In this document: piece after piece, positions 50,027 through 57,960 of the stretch
Numbering within the stretch: the first letter of the stretch is position 1
Layout of the letters: each line of letters starts with the position of its first letter
Source: a virus
Virus record (IMG/VR): IMGVR_UViG_3300007354_000004
Location: 1-64,000 of that record
Strand: one strand, 5' to 3'
Length of the DNA: 64,000 bases
Made by a program: the position numbers and the translations under genes
The notes under the pieces: model-generated
What the model saw: only the letters and a program-made list of their open reading frames with translations
Told to the model about the DNA's origin: nothing
The model's database searches: none

Positions 50027-50227
50027 TTATGCGCGCTTATCCTCTAGAACATAGATCCCGGCAATTTCCTCAATGTAATCTGCGAGATCTAATGCTTGAG
50101 TGTACCAGTATAAGCCATCATCGTATAGAGCGTTATACTTGTGCTGCAGCGTATCGATAGTTTTTAGTGCCTGGTGTAATCTCAACCATAGACCGATGAT
50201 GATAGCAATTAACAGGATGTAAAGCAT
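50027..50227 (-). CDS. Small membrane-anchored protein, paralogue 1
   Basis: 66 residues from ATG 50227 (TTGGAG upstream). N-terminal helix MLYILLIAIIIGLWLRLHQA, then a helical part ending DYIEEIAGIYVLEDKRA. Same layout as the gene at 52155-52328 (ends LEEITGIDIL), so the two are probably paralogues. Confidence 0.6.
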   Translation of the reverse strand: MLYILLIAIIIGLWLRLHQALKTIDTLQHKYNALYDDGLYWYTQALDLADYIEEIAGIYVLEDKRA

Positions 50228-50301
50228 AGATCGCTCCAAACGTCCAAAAATAGGGCTAAAAACGACGATAAGTATATCATGATAGGTAATACCTGATAAG
50301 T

Positions 50302-50397
50302 CTAAAGGTGCATAGAATCGTCTTGTAGTGCCCATAGCATTCTAAACGATGCTACAGTAAGAATAACGAGAATCAAGCATACAATGAACTTTTTCAC
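50302..50397 (-). CDS. Possible small secreted or membrane peptide
   Basis: 31 residues from GTG 50397: MKKFIVCLILVILTVASFRM then LWALQDDSMHL. SD AGGAG 8 bp upstream. Signal-peptide-like; may stay in the membrane. Confidence 0.45.
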   Translation of the reverse strand: MKKFIVCLILVILTVASFRMLWALQDDSMHL

Positions 50398-50408
50398 GGT
50401 TTGTACTC

Positions 50409-50603
50409 CTATGGCTTAATAAAATAGAGCCTGTCATCTGATGGATTATAGTATCGCGTACTGCGGCCGTTAGCGTATGTCCAGAACCTGGAAAAGATAG
50501 CGTTAGTCATTTTGATCGGTTTGCTGCGCTTACCCTGTCGGTATGGGGTAACGATAGCGCCACCAGCGAACACGTATACGCGCCAACCATTATACATATT
50601 CAT
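50409..50603 (-). CDS. Small basic protein
   Basis: 64 residues (MNMYNGWRVYVFAGGAIVTP...), SD TAGGA. Basic, beta-rich, with RQGKRSKPIK. Unknown. Confidence 0.55.
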   Translation of the reverse strand: MNMYNGWRVYVFAGGAIVTPYRQGKRSKPIKMTNAIFSRFWTYANGRSTRYYNPSDDRLYFIKP

Positions 50604-50645
50604 GATTTTTATTCCTATCGATAGGGGATCCGAAGATCCCCGGCA

Positions 50646-51179
50646 TCAAACGAGCAGCTTATGGTTTTTCCAGATTAGATCTACTGGACGATCCATGTGT
50701 GGAATAGTTCCCCAAGCTAATCCCCAAATATGGCTATAATCTGTTCCAGATTCATCTAGTAAAACAAACAAGAGAGCGTAGTCACAATTTAACCAATCTT
50801 CTGAGTCAATCCAGTTTGGATCCTCTTCTAGACTTGAGTCAAGGTATCCAATAGAGCATAGAGTAGCTAAAACGTCATAATCTCTATCAACTAATATTGC
50901 ATCAGGAATAAAATAATCCAGATCCTTTACTGTGCGGATTAGCTCGGATTCTAGACCATAACGAAAGACTAGACTCATGTAGATCTGTTTGCCATCATCT
51001 GAAAGCGTCTCGTATGACAGATTAGGCTTAGGATGAAAGCCCATACGCGACAATTGGAAACTAGTAGACATTTTGCGTCTTAGATTGCTAGGACGCTCTT
51101 GTAGGATGCCACTAACGTTAAAATCAGACTCTAGCAGGTAATGAGCTTCCATTAGATCGAACGTATTATCTGTAATCAT
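50646..51179 (-). CDS. Hypothetical acidic protein
   Basis: 177 residues, leader TAGGAGCAAAAATC before ATG 51179. Acidic and alpha/beta (WIDSEDWLNCDYALLFVLLD). No family recognised. One of several genes here with nearly the same leader. Confidence 0.6.
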   Translation of the reverse strand: MITDNTFDLMEAHYLLESDFNVSGILQERPSNLRRKMSTSFQLSRMGFHPKPNLSYETLSDDGKQIYMSLVFRYGLESELIRTVKDLDYFIPDAILVDRDYDVLATLCSIGYLDSSLEEDPNWIDSEDWLNCDYALLFVLLDESGTDYSHIWGLAWGTIPHMDRPVDLIWKNHKLLV

Positions 51180-51260
51180 GATTTTTGCTCCTATAGTCTA
51201 TCCTGACAAATATCAGGCTTTAAATAAAAATAAATTTAAGTATCAATAAGTAACTAAAGT

Positions 51261-51764
51261 CTATATTTCTTCAGACGTGAGAGATTTATAATTTCCCCAT
51301 AGATCCCAGCCTAATTCCGCCGCTAATTGTCGTACTGGACCTTGAGACGTTTGCATGTCGATCAATCCGCGTTTTTCGCCTACAATCTTCGCTGTGATTG
51401 AAGTGATATTGATCAATTCGCCATCGCGTACAACGTAGGCGCAAAGTAGAGTATGCACGAAGTTTTGATCGTATCGCGAATAGTGTCCCATGTTTTTGGC
51501 GTAGATTTTAGATCCTATTGGCAACATGTCTCGCAATTGATCGTAGACGTTATACAAGTGAGTCTGTGGCGATGACAGGGCGTCATAATCGACGACAGTG
51601 TAAGTATGATATTTGTTGAGTCTAGGCTTTTTGTTGTCATAGATTGTGCCGCCAAGCGTGCGCCTAATCTCAAATGCCCTATCTTGATTGTCTGTGATCA
51701 CTAATACCGTATCGTGCGAGCGTTTCGCTTTGATTGTGTATTGGCGCGTTAGTTTGTTTTTCAT
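51261..51764 (-). CDS. Hypothetical protein
   Basis: 167 residues, SD TAGGAGG. HDTVLVITDNQDRAFEIRRT ... TYTVVDYDALSS suggests an alpha/beta fold. Unknown. Confidence 0.58.
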   Translation of the reverse strand: MKNKLTRQYTIKAKRSHDTVLVITDNQDRAFEIRRTLGGTIYDNKKPRLNKYHTYTVVDYDALSSPQTHLYNVYDQLRDMLPIGSKIYAKNMGHYSRYDQNFVHTLLCAYVVRDGELINITSITAKIVGEKRGLIDMQTSQGPVRQLAAELGWDLWGNYKSLTSEEI

Positions 51765-51784
51765 TGGGTGGATCCTCCTATGGT

Positions 51785-52078
51785 CTAGAAGTCTGAATTT
51801 TGCGATATGAATTGATCACGCTCTGCTTTGGTTGAGAACACCATAACACCGATACTGATGTTATAAGCAGTATCGTCAAATTGATCGGGCCATGCGTAGT
51901 AATATCCATCCCAGGCATTGCCCGATACCTTATACCCGTCATCGCGGCAATCACGCGCCAAACTTGCGGCATAACTCAATGCCTCTTTTTTATTGGTGAT
52001 GTATTCGACGTTATCGGGCATGTAGCAGCCGGTCAAGCCTTGTGTAACGCAATAGACTAGCCAAGATTTTTTATTCAT
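51785..52078 (-). CDS. Hypothetical protein
   Basis: 97 residues, leader TAGGAGCATAGAATC directly before ATG 52078. YITNKKEALSYAASLARDCR and VFSTKAERDQFISQ are helical; strands lie between. Unknown. Confidence 0.58.
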   Translation of the reverse strand: MNKKSWLVYCVTQGLTGCYMPDNVEYITNKKEALSYAASLARDCRDDGYKVSGNAWDGYYYAWPDQFDDTAYNISIGVMVFSTKAERDQFISQNSDF

Positions 52079-52154
52079 GATTCTATGCTCCTATCTAATT
52101 CTGGCAATATTGCCATTCTGAATAAAAAATAAGTCTAAGTAGTTTATTGGACGA

Positions 52155-52328
52155 TCAAAGAATATCGATACCAGTAATCTCCTCAAGCGTGCAAGCGATA
52201 AATGCGTAATCGTCCCATAATCTAGAGTATGCTACGCTCCAATCCTTGACGTGAGTTTCTCTGATTCTACGTTCACGCCAGAGTAGGGCAATGGTGATGA
52301 TTAGTGCAATTGCGAGTATGGTTGTCAT
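52155..52328 (-). CDS. Small membrane-anchored protein, paralogue 2
   Basis: 57 residues from ATG 52328: MTTILAIALIITIALLWRER then helical, ending LEEITGIDIL. Related in layout and C-terminus to 50027-50227. Confidence 0.58.
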   Translation of the reverse strand: MTTILAIALIITIALLWRERRIRETHVKDWSVAYSRLWDDYAFIACTLEEITGIDIL

Positions 52329-52332
52329 GATT

Positions 52333-52419
52333 CTATGCTCCGACGTAGGGATCCTCAAGTTCGGGGATCCGCGCTTTCAGTGATTCCGGAAATGTGATGT
52401 TAAATTGTGATTCCAGCAT
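52333..52419 (-). CDS. Possible small ORF or gene remnant
   Basis: 28 residues (MLESQFNITFPESLKARIPE...). The reading frame is open upstream (NRHDLKLGLA) without a start, so it may be the end of a decayed gene. Confidence 0.25.
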   Translation of the reverse strand: MLESQFNITFPESLKARIPELEDPYVGA

Positions 52420-52459
52420 TGCCAATCCCAACTTTAGATCGTGACGATTGGCAAAAGAA

Positions 52460-52879
52460 TTATTGATTGTTTAGGTAGCTTACGAACGTTTCCCGTAAAC
52501 TATCCGCTAAACACAAAAGGGATTCTAATTGGTGACACAGATAACGTAGATCTTCGATATCTAGATAGTTTGGATTGTCATTAGAAAACCCAGCAACTAA
52601 CCACCCGTTGGATCGACCGTCAATATAGACTTGTGATCTATTTGTCTGATTGTGCTCCTCAATTGCTATAGCGATTAGTTCCCATACGGTGTGATATGGA
52701 TCGTTTAATAGCTGATAAGCGTGATCTTGTTGTTCTGGCGTCAAATTAAGCGCGTACAGTTTGATACATACTGCACGATTGCCACTAGGTGAACGTTGAT
52801 CAAAAGATCGTATGAATTCAACCATTTTAGAACGACTACGCTTATCCGTTTTATGTGTGTATGGATATCTGTGGTTCAT
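52460..52879 (-). CDS. Hypothetical protein
   Basis: 139 residues, SD AGGAG. Basic N-terminus (MNHRYPYTHKTDKRSRSKMV), then helical with LRYLCHQLESLLCLADSLRE. Unknown. Confidence 0.58.
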   Translation of the reverse strand: MNHRYPYTHKTDKRSRSKMVEFIRSFDQRSPSGNRAVCIKLYALNLTPEQQDHAYQLLNDPYHTVWELIAIAIEEHNQTNRSQVYIDGRSNGWLVAGFSNDNPNYLDIEDLRYLCHQLESLLCLADSLRETFVSYLNNQ

Positions 52880-52897
52880 TGTAGATTGCTCCTATGC

Positions 52898-53170
52898 TTA
52901 CAACGTGTCACTGGGCGAATAGGGGCGATTAACCACAAACCAAACCGGATCCCCATTGATAGGGTAGTGCCAGATCTCGTTACTTTCCTCAAAATATACG
53001 AGTCGTGATCTATCTGGCATATTGAAAACTGCTCTGTGAGTGATCTCTACATTATTTCCTGTAATGGTCCAGTCTTCAAAAATTCCGACTTGTTCAGACT
53101 GTGCGAAAGCCTGTTGAATCTTTCGCCCGAATTCTCGAATGCTGATATAGGTTGGTTCTGTGAGATTCAT
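52898..53170 (-). CDS. Hypothetical protein
   Basis: 90 residues, leader TAGGAGCATAGAATC. YISIREFGRKIQQAFAQSEQ then beta strands (VEITHRAVFNMPDRSRLVYF). Unknown. Confidence 0.58.
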   Translation of the reverse strand: MNLTEPTYISIREFGRKIQQAFAQSEQVGIFEDWTITGNNVEITHRAVFNMPDRSRLVYFEESNEIWHYPINGDPVWFVVNRPYSPSDTL

Positions 53171-53217
53171 GATTCTATGCTCCTACGCTAATTTGTCGAT
53201 TGAGCCTAAGCTCACTG

Positions 53218-53245
53218 CTGCGCACTAACGCGGATTAATGCGCAG
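53218..53245 (-). promoter_or_regulatory. 11-bp intergenic hairpin
   Basis: On the minus strand, CTGCGCATTAA pairs with TTAGTGCGCAG (one G-U) across a 6-nt loop; a smaller TGAGC/GCTCA hairpin follows. No U-run, so processing or leader function is more likely than termination. Confidence 0.55.
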
Positions 53246-53261
53246 TGTGTGAGACTAGATT

Positions 53262-53621
53262 CTAGCGTGCTTTGCCTGACCCATTGCAGTGAAAACATAT
53301 ACCGCCTGATACGTGCGAGTATTCGCGGATGTGTCCAGTTCCGCCGCACTTAGGACATACATGCTTAGGATACACTTCCGCGTCTTCGGCATTGCCCAGA
53401 TCATAACCATGTTGAGTGAGGTAGAAATACATGTACTGACCGCGCATAAGTGTTACAATCAGACCGCGCGATTCTAATGCATCAAGCGTTTTACTGTTAG
53501 CATCCCATAAGGCATTAACAGTATCACGTTGCGCAAGTTTGGATTCCGGCGATTCGAATGTTGCACCATACTCACGTTTAGCGTTATCTAAGACTTGTTG
53601 CATACCGCGCGATAGCTTCAT
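53262..53621 (-). CDS. Winged-helix-like protein with DnaJ-type zinc finger
   Basis: 119 residues, SD GGAGG. The N-terminal ~75 residues look like a winged helix (TLDALESRGLIVTLMRGQYM YFYLTQHGYD). The C-terminus CPKCGGTGHIREYS ... CFHCNGSGK has two CxxCxGxG repeats as in DnaJ zinc fingers. First gene leftward of the palindromic region; may regulate it, by inference. Confidence 0.65.
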   Translation of the reverse strand: MKLSRGMQQVLDNAKREYGATFESPESKLAQRDTVNALWDANSKTLDALESRGLIVTLMRGQYMYFYLTQHGYDLGNAEDAEVYPKHVCPKCGGTGHIREYSHVSGGICFHCNGSGKAR

Positions 53622-54238
53622 GGTTTGATCCTCCAGTGTGCTCGTTTGATGCTTTCATTATCTCACGTATAATTGTATCGTACCCTACGGATTCCCTACG
53701 CTTGCATTAAGATAGAGTTAAGGATCAATAGAGATAGAGCATGTCGATGAGCGTCAATATATAGGTTGTAAGATATCAGACATCTGATATCTGATGTGTG
53801 GGTAATGGTGGACGTTAAAAATAGTACGCCATAGAACTATTCTATATGGAACTATTCTATGGCGTATCATTTAACTATGGAGGGAAACGCGCATTCTCAT
53901 TACAGAATATTACACTTGTAAGATCTTACAATTAGAATAAACGATGCACGCGCATCATAAACGTTTTTGATGCGATAACATCAGATATTAGATAGTACGA
54001 CATAGAACTATTTGATATCAAACTAATTCCGGCCTGGTATCTGAGGGAACAGAATCACCAGACTGTCACCTTAAACAGATGTTCTATCGCTCGTTTGTTC
54101 TAGCCACCTGGCAATCGAACTTCTGTTCTATTAGCCGCCGCCTGACTCGCTCGGTCGCGCCGCCGACACTACGCATCTAACCTGATTTTGACGCGAGCAC
54201 ATTTTCTGAGACTGGTTTTTGCTATTTATAATTGTCTC
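53622..54238. promoter_or_regulatory. Palindrome-rich divergent intergenic region
   Basis: About 620 bp without genes between divergent blocks. TACGCCATAGAA/TTCTATGGCGTA inverted repeat (53825-53836, 53855-53866). Perfect 16-bp palindrome TTGTAAGATCTTACAA (53916-53931). CGCATCA/TGATGCG (53951-53957, 53968-53974). A 21-bp direct repeat with one mismatch (53821-53841 and 53992-54012). ATCAGA/TCTGAT clusters near 53774-53796, and three GTTCTA units (54081, 54097, 54125). Could be an origin, a multi-operator control region or both. Confidence 0.65.
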
Positions 54239-54267
54239 TTGACTTCTCCTGCCTTTGATGGTACTCT
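54239..54267 (+). promoter_or_regulatory. Promoter of methyltransferase gene
   Basis: -35 TTGACT (54239-54244), 17-bp spacer, -10 TACTCT (54262-54267). Confidence 0.55.
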
Positions 54268-54284
54268 CGTCTGTGGAGGCGCTT

Positions 54285-54980
54285 ATGATTCAATTAAACC
54301 GCATCTACAATCAAGATTGTCTGGATACAATGTCGCGCATTCCTGATGGGTTTGTGGATCTTACGATCACTTCTCCGCCCTATAACTTGGGCAATACTCA
54401 TCACACAGGGAACAAGCGACATCAGCCTTATGACGATAATATGCCAGAAGACGAATATCAGCAGTGGCAAATTAAAGTTTTGGAAGAGTTATATAGGATC
54501 ACTAAACCAACCGGTAGTTTAATTTACAACCACAAGAACAGGATCAGAAAGGGTGTATCTATAACGCCCTATATCTGGTTATTACAGACTTCTTGGATTA
54601 TTAAGCAGGAGATAGTTTGGTTTAATGGCAGTCAGAACTTTGACAAGATCCGCTTTTATCCTATGACTGAGCGGTTGTATTGGCTGGCAAAATCTCCAAA
54701 AACTAAATTGTTTAATGCAATTAGTCATCACGATTTATTTGATACAAAGGAGTGGAAAGCAGAAGGCACGAATAAGAATCATACACGTAGTTTTCCTTTG
54801 AAAATGGTTCAGGATGTATTGCTGTGTTTTCCTGATGCTAAGGTTATATATGATCCTTTTATGGGAAGTGGAACAGTGGCGGTAGCGTCTATTCTGTCAG
54901 GTAGAGATTATATTGGTAGTGAGATTTCTTCTGATTACTGTACATTATCTGAATCTGAAGTATTAGGTGTGTGGTCTTGA
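54285..54980 (+). CDS. DNA methyltransferase (N4-cytosine/N6-adenine, beta class)
   Basis: 231 residues from ATG 54285 (GGAGG 5 bp upstream). The catalytic motif IV (TSPPYNLG) is near the N-terminus and the SAM motif I (DPFMGSGTVAVAS) near the C-terminus, the beta-class order. RIYNQDCLDTMSRIPDGFVD is the usual start. No restriction enzyme gene lies beside it, so it is probably a solitary protective methylase. Confidence 0.88.
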   Translation: MIQLNRIYNQDCLDTMSRIPDGFVDLTITSPPYNLGNTHHTGNKRHQPYDDNMPEDEYQQWQIKVLEELYRITKPTGSLIYNHKNRIRKGVSITPYIWLLQTSWIIKQEIVWFNGSQNFDKIRFYPMTERLYWLAKSPKTKLFNAISHHDLFDTKEWKAEGTNKNHTRSFPLKMVQDVLLCFPDAKVIYDPFMGSGTVAVASILSGRDYIGSEISSDYCTLSESEVLGVWS

Positions 54981-54981
54981 T

Positions 54982-55010
54982 TTTTCGGGGATATACCTGT
55001 AAACTATATC
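54982..55010 (+). promoter_or_regulatory. Promoter-like site (TTTTCG / TATATC)
   Basis: TTTTCG (54982-54987), 17-bp spacer, TATATC (55005-55010). Shares TTTTCG and TGTAAACTATA with the tail promoter at 14450-14478. Confidence 0.5.
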
Positions 55011-55032
55011 TGAGCGAAATTTGGAGGTAACA

Positions 55033-55476
55033 GTGGCTAAATCGTTTTTCGGTGAGTGGTTCGAGAAAGCGCGCGAAAAGGCGCTGGGGCGTATTCACAT
55101 TTATCCTGGTCTATGGGTATTCTCTAAAGATGCTCCCGATGAAGACGACGCCCAGTCACGTTTTACCCGCCCCGATGCCGATGGCGTCTCGATGGAATGC
55201 ATCGGGCAAAAGGCCGTGTTCTGCGGTAATCAAGTGTGGCAGGATCAATATCCGCGTATTGCTAGGGGTAAAGTGTATAACTATGCTGTGCCCTGGTCAG
55301 TCTGTCGCAAGTGTCGGTTTTATCAGAAATCGGATGACGGAATCAAGTTCCCGCGATGTTTGTGGAAAGCAAAGGCGCAGACAGTTAGTGAGGCTAACTC
55401 TGTCGCAGCGCAGTCTATTGTTGATGGCATTCAAAAGACCGCGGAGACAGTGGATAAAATTTTTGGTGCTAAGTAG
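55033..55476 (+). CDS. Hypothetical Cys-containing protein
   Basis: 147 residues from GTG 55033 (GGAGG 5 bp upstream). A CRKCRFYQKSDDGIKFPRC segment may bind metal; the C-terminus is helical (SEANSVAAQSIVDGIQKTAE). The promoter is of the tail-operon type, hinting at late expression. Unknown family. Confidence 0.6.
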   Translation: MAKSFFGEWFEKAREKALGRIHIYPGLWVFSKDAPDEDDAQSRFTRPDADGVSMECIGQKAVFCGNQVWQDQYPRIARGKVYNYAVPWSVCRKCRFYQKSDDGIKFPRCLWKAKAQTVSEANSVAAQSIVDGIQKTAETVDKIFGAK

Positions 55477-55501
55477 ATAGGGGCTGGTTTTGTATAGTCT
55501 T

Positions 55502-55643
55502 CCCCTCAATAATTAAGATGTGCTTTTTAGGGGTGCATCTACGCGGTGACGAAAGTTGCCTCTGTTTGTCTGTTGAGGGGAAATAGAGTTAAGAAAGAAT
55601 TAATGCTTTGGGACTAAAGTATCTAATCTTAATTATTGAGGGG
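55502..55643 (+). mobile_element. 142-bp inverted-repeat element (MITE-like or structured RNA)
   Basis: Perfect 18-bp terminal inverted repeats, CCCCTCAATAATTAAGAT at 55502-55519 and its complement at 55626-55643. They are flanked on both sides by TCTT (55498-55501, 55644-55647) like a target duplication. No ORF inside. The interior can form a GAAA-tetraloop hairpin (GGTGAC GAAA GTTGCC), so a structured RNA is the alternative. Confidence 0.55.
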
Positions 55644-55645
55644 TC

Positions 55646-55674
55646 TTGACTTGTTTCCCGTTTAGGTATACACT
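55646..55674 (+). promoter_or_regulatory. Promoter beside the inverted-repeat element
   Basis: -35 TTGACT (55646-55651), 17-bp spacer, -10 TACACT (55669-55674). Confidence 0.58.
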
Positions 55675-55698
55675 CGTATCAAATATGTGGAGATCACG

Positions 55699-56097
55699 AT
55701 GAAACACATTGTTATTTTTTCTCTTTTATCGGATCCAGAAGTGATTCCAGTAGCGGACAATTTTGATCGGTGGGAGGAACTAGCTAACGGTAACCCCTAT
55801 GCGGAGAGTACCGAGGATCTTCCTTCCGAAATAACACTTCCCGAACTGCTAGATGTAAAAACAGAAGATGGAAAAGTAACCTTCTCTTGGCAGGGGTTTC
55901 AGGTCGAGCATAAAGGGTATTTTTATCCGGTAATTGTAGAGTATTTCAATAAAAATGTTCGTTCAAGGCAGATTATAGGCTTGCGCTGTAAGTATAAAGT
56001 ATGGGCTGAAATTGCTACGCTTTGGCTTGTGAATCAGATGCTTTTTATGCGTGAGGATAGTGTAGAGCGGTGGAAAACTCGTGTTATTGATGTCTAG
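55699..56097 (+). CDS. Hypothetical protein
   Basis: 132 residues from ATG 55699 (leader GGAGATCACG). Begins MKHIVIFSLLSDPEVIPVAD; beta-rich, with WQGFQVEHKGYFYPVIVEYF. Unknown. The same leader precedes 56107. Confidence 0.6.
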   Translation: MKHIVIFSLLSDPEVIPVADNFDRWEELANGNPYAESTEDLPSEITLPELLDVKTEDGKVTFSWQGFQVEHKGYFYPVIVEYFNKNVRSRQIIGLRCKYKVWAEIATLWLVNQMLFMREDSVERWKTRVIDV

Positions 56098-56106
56098 GAG
56101 ATCACG

Positions 56107-56364
56107 ATGAGCACGTATACGGACGAACAATTACAGCAGTTAATTCCCTTCATAGAGAAACTTGCGGAGTACAACCCCGGCAGCGGGTATGATCTATCTA
56201 AAGCGTTGATATCTGAAATGCTGCACCTTCGGAGTTTGTTACGTGAAGTGTGTGAGGCGGCAGAGGTATATTCTGGTGCAGGATTAGAGTCGTGTAGGGT
56301 GTGCTTTCGTATTCCTCATGCTCCCGACTGCCCCGTTGGTATTGCAAAGAAGTTTTTAGGTTAG
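56107..56364 (+). CDS. Small Cys-containing protein
   Basis: 85 residues, leader GGAGATCACG. Helical first half (YTDEQLQQLIPFIEKLAEYN), then CRVCFRIPHAPDCPVG, which could bind zinc. Unknown. Confidence 0.6.
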   Translation: MSTYTDEQLQQLIPFIEKLAEYNPGSGYDLSKALISEMLHLRSLLREVCEAAEVYSGAGLESCRVCFRIPHAPDCPVGIAKKFLG

Positions 56365-56371
56365 GAGACTT

Positions 56372-56764
56372 ATGCAAACCTTTTTACCCTACTCTAGTTT
56401 CGAGCGTAGTGCTGAGGCGTTAGATTATCGTCGTCTTGGAAAGCAGCGCGTAGAAGCCTACCAGATTTTATGTGCGCTGTCTGATTCTAAATATGGTTGG
56501 CAGAATCACCCCGCTGTGAGAGTGTGGTGCGGTTACGAAGCTGCGCTAATTGCCTATTATTCGGCTGTCTGTCGGGAATGGATCAGTCGGGGGTATCGAA
56601 ATACAATGCCCGTTTTGGTTCCACAAGCGAATTATAAAATTCCAAACTGGTTAGGCGATGAGCAGTTTCATTATGCGCACAGATCTAACCTGTACCGGAA
56701 AAATTCAGAATTTTACGTACAGTGGAGCGGCATTGATTTGGTGGATTATGTGTGGCCTGTATAG
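56372..56764 (+). CDS. Pyrimidine-dimer DNA glycosylase-like (Pyr_excise family)
   Basis: 130 residues. MQTFLPYSSFERSAEALDYR then RLGKQRVEAYQIL, GWQNHPAVRVWCGYEAALIAYY, EWISRGY and HYAHRSNLYRK follow the MSMEG_6728/Pyr_excise pattern. These relate to T4 endonuclease V, which removes UV-induced pyrimidine dimers; activity here is inferred. Confidence 0.75.
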   Translation: MQTFLPYSSFERSAEALDYRRLGKQRVEAYQILCALSDSKYGWQNHPAVRVWCGYEAALIAYYSAVCREWISRGYRNTMPVLVPQANYKIPNWLGDEQFHYAHRSNLYRKNSEFYVQWSGIDLVDYVWPV

Positions 56765-56774
56765 GAGAGTAAAG

Positions 56775-57206
56775 ATGACTAAGTATGGGACGGGTGATCG
56801 GGTTGTTTTGAAGAGGCACATTCTGTCTTATCTGGATGGTCCAACGGATCCACGACCGGGCGCAACGGGAACTGTTGTTTGGGCAGAGGATATTCTTGAG
56901 GTTGAATTTGACGGTTATGGTGTGTATAGAGTACGCGATTATATGCTACGAAAACTAACTTCTGATGAGATAATTCAGGAAATTACAGCACGAGCAGAAG
57001 CGTCTAGTGGGGGTGATTGGAGCGCCAGTATTAATTCGGACGGAGAGCTGATCATTACTATCGATGATCCAGAACAGACCGCCATAATCTGGTGTGGTGA
57101 TATGGAGACGTGTACGAGTAAAGACCTGAATAATCACAAGTTTCTAGCTAATGCTCGTAAAGACATCATGTTTTTATTGCAGTACATAAAGAATCAGCAT
57201 GATTAA
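56775..57206 (+). CDS. Hypothetical protein (KOW/SH3-like start)
   Basis: 143 residues from ATG 56775 (AGGAGAG). The N-terminal ~60 residues (GTGDRVVLKRH ... GATGTVVWAEDILEVEFDGY) look like a small SH3/KOW-type barrel; the rest is alpha/beta. Overlaps the next methylase by 8 bp. Confidence 0.6.
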   Translation: MTKYGTGDRVVLKRHILSYLDGPTDPRPGATGTVVWAEDILEVEFDGYGVYRVRDYMLRKLTSDEIIQEITARAEASSGGDWSASINSDGELIITIDDPEQTAIIWCGDMETCTSKDLNNHKFLANARKDIMFLLQYIKNQHD

Positions 57207-57927
57207 TCGAGTTATGTGTGGGGATTGTCTCGCCCTACTGCCAGAAATTGAAGACTCCAGCGTGGATATGGTCTTGTGTGATCTTCCTTACGGGACGACG
57301 CAATCTAAGCGAGATGTGGAGATCGATTTAGATTTATTGTGGGATCAATATCTGCGTGTTTGTAAGGAAAATGCGGCGATTGTCTTGTTTGCGCATAACC
57401 AGTTTACGTTTAAGTTGGCGTTGTCCAGATTTGATCTGTATAGATATAAGTATGTGTGGATCAAGAATAAATCCACCAATCACTTAAATTCTAGAAAGAT
57501 GCCGCTGCGCGCTCATGAGGATATTCTAGTTTTCTATCGTAGCTTGCCTACTTACAATCCTCAGTTTAGTTACGGACATAAGCCTATGAATTGGGCCAGA
57601 AAAAAGAGGTCGAGCAACGTTTATGGTGAGGAGAAACGAGTCGTGAATGACGCCGGAACAACTCGCAGGTATCCGAATGATGTTCTGTATTTTGACGTGG
57701 TGAATAATGACGATCCAGAAAGAATCTGTGAATTTCAGAAGCCGGTTGATCTGTGCGAATTTTTGATTAGAACCTATACCAATCTAGGCGATGTTGTACT
57801 GGATAACGCGATGGGATCCGGTTCTGTGTGTCTGGCTGCGCGAAATACAGGTAGACTATCTATCGGAATTGAGATCGATCCTGTATTGTGCGAGAAAGCC
57901 TACCAGCGGTTGGCTGAGTTTATTTAG
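57199..57927 (+). CDS. DNA methyltransferase (beta class)
   Basis: 242 residues. MCGDCLALLPEIEDSSVDMV, motif IV LCDLPYGTTQSKRD, motif I VVLDNAMGSGSVCLAARNTG. The middle (MPLRAHEDILVFYRSLPTYN) is typical of phage N4/N6 methylases. Second solitary methylase of this arm. Confidence 0.88.
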   Translation: MINRVMCGDCLALLPEIEDSSVDMVLCDLPYGTTQSKRDVEIDLDLLWDQYLRVCKENAAIVLFAHNQFTFKLALSRFDLYRYKYVWIKNKSTNHLNSRKMPLRAHEDILVFYRSLPTYNPQFSYGHKPMNWARKKRSSNVYGEEKRVVNDAGTTRRYPNDVLYFDVVNNDDPERICEFQKPVDLCEFLIRTYTNLGDVVLDNAMGSGSVCLAARNTGRLSIGIEIDPVLCEKAYQRLAEFI

Positions 57928-57960
57928 CACCTTTACACAAAGCAATAACATAATTGCACC

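Noticed and set aside
53939-53956. AAACGATGCACG as another post-promoter element
   Set aside because: It continues into GCATC and is better explained as part of the local inverted repeats; no promoter is at the expected distance.
55480-55690. tmRNA-like start (GGGGCTGGTTTTG)
   Set aside because: No tRNA-like 3' end, no T-arm and no tag-peptide frame; the inverted-repeat element explains the region better.
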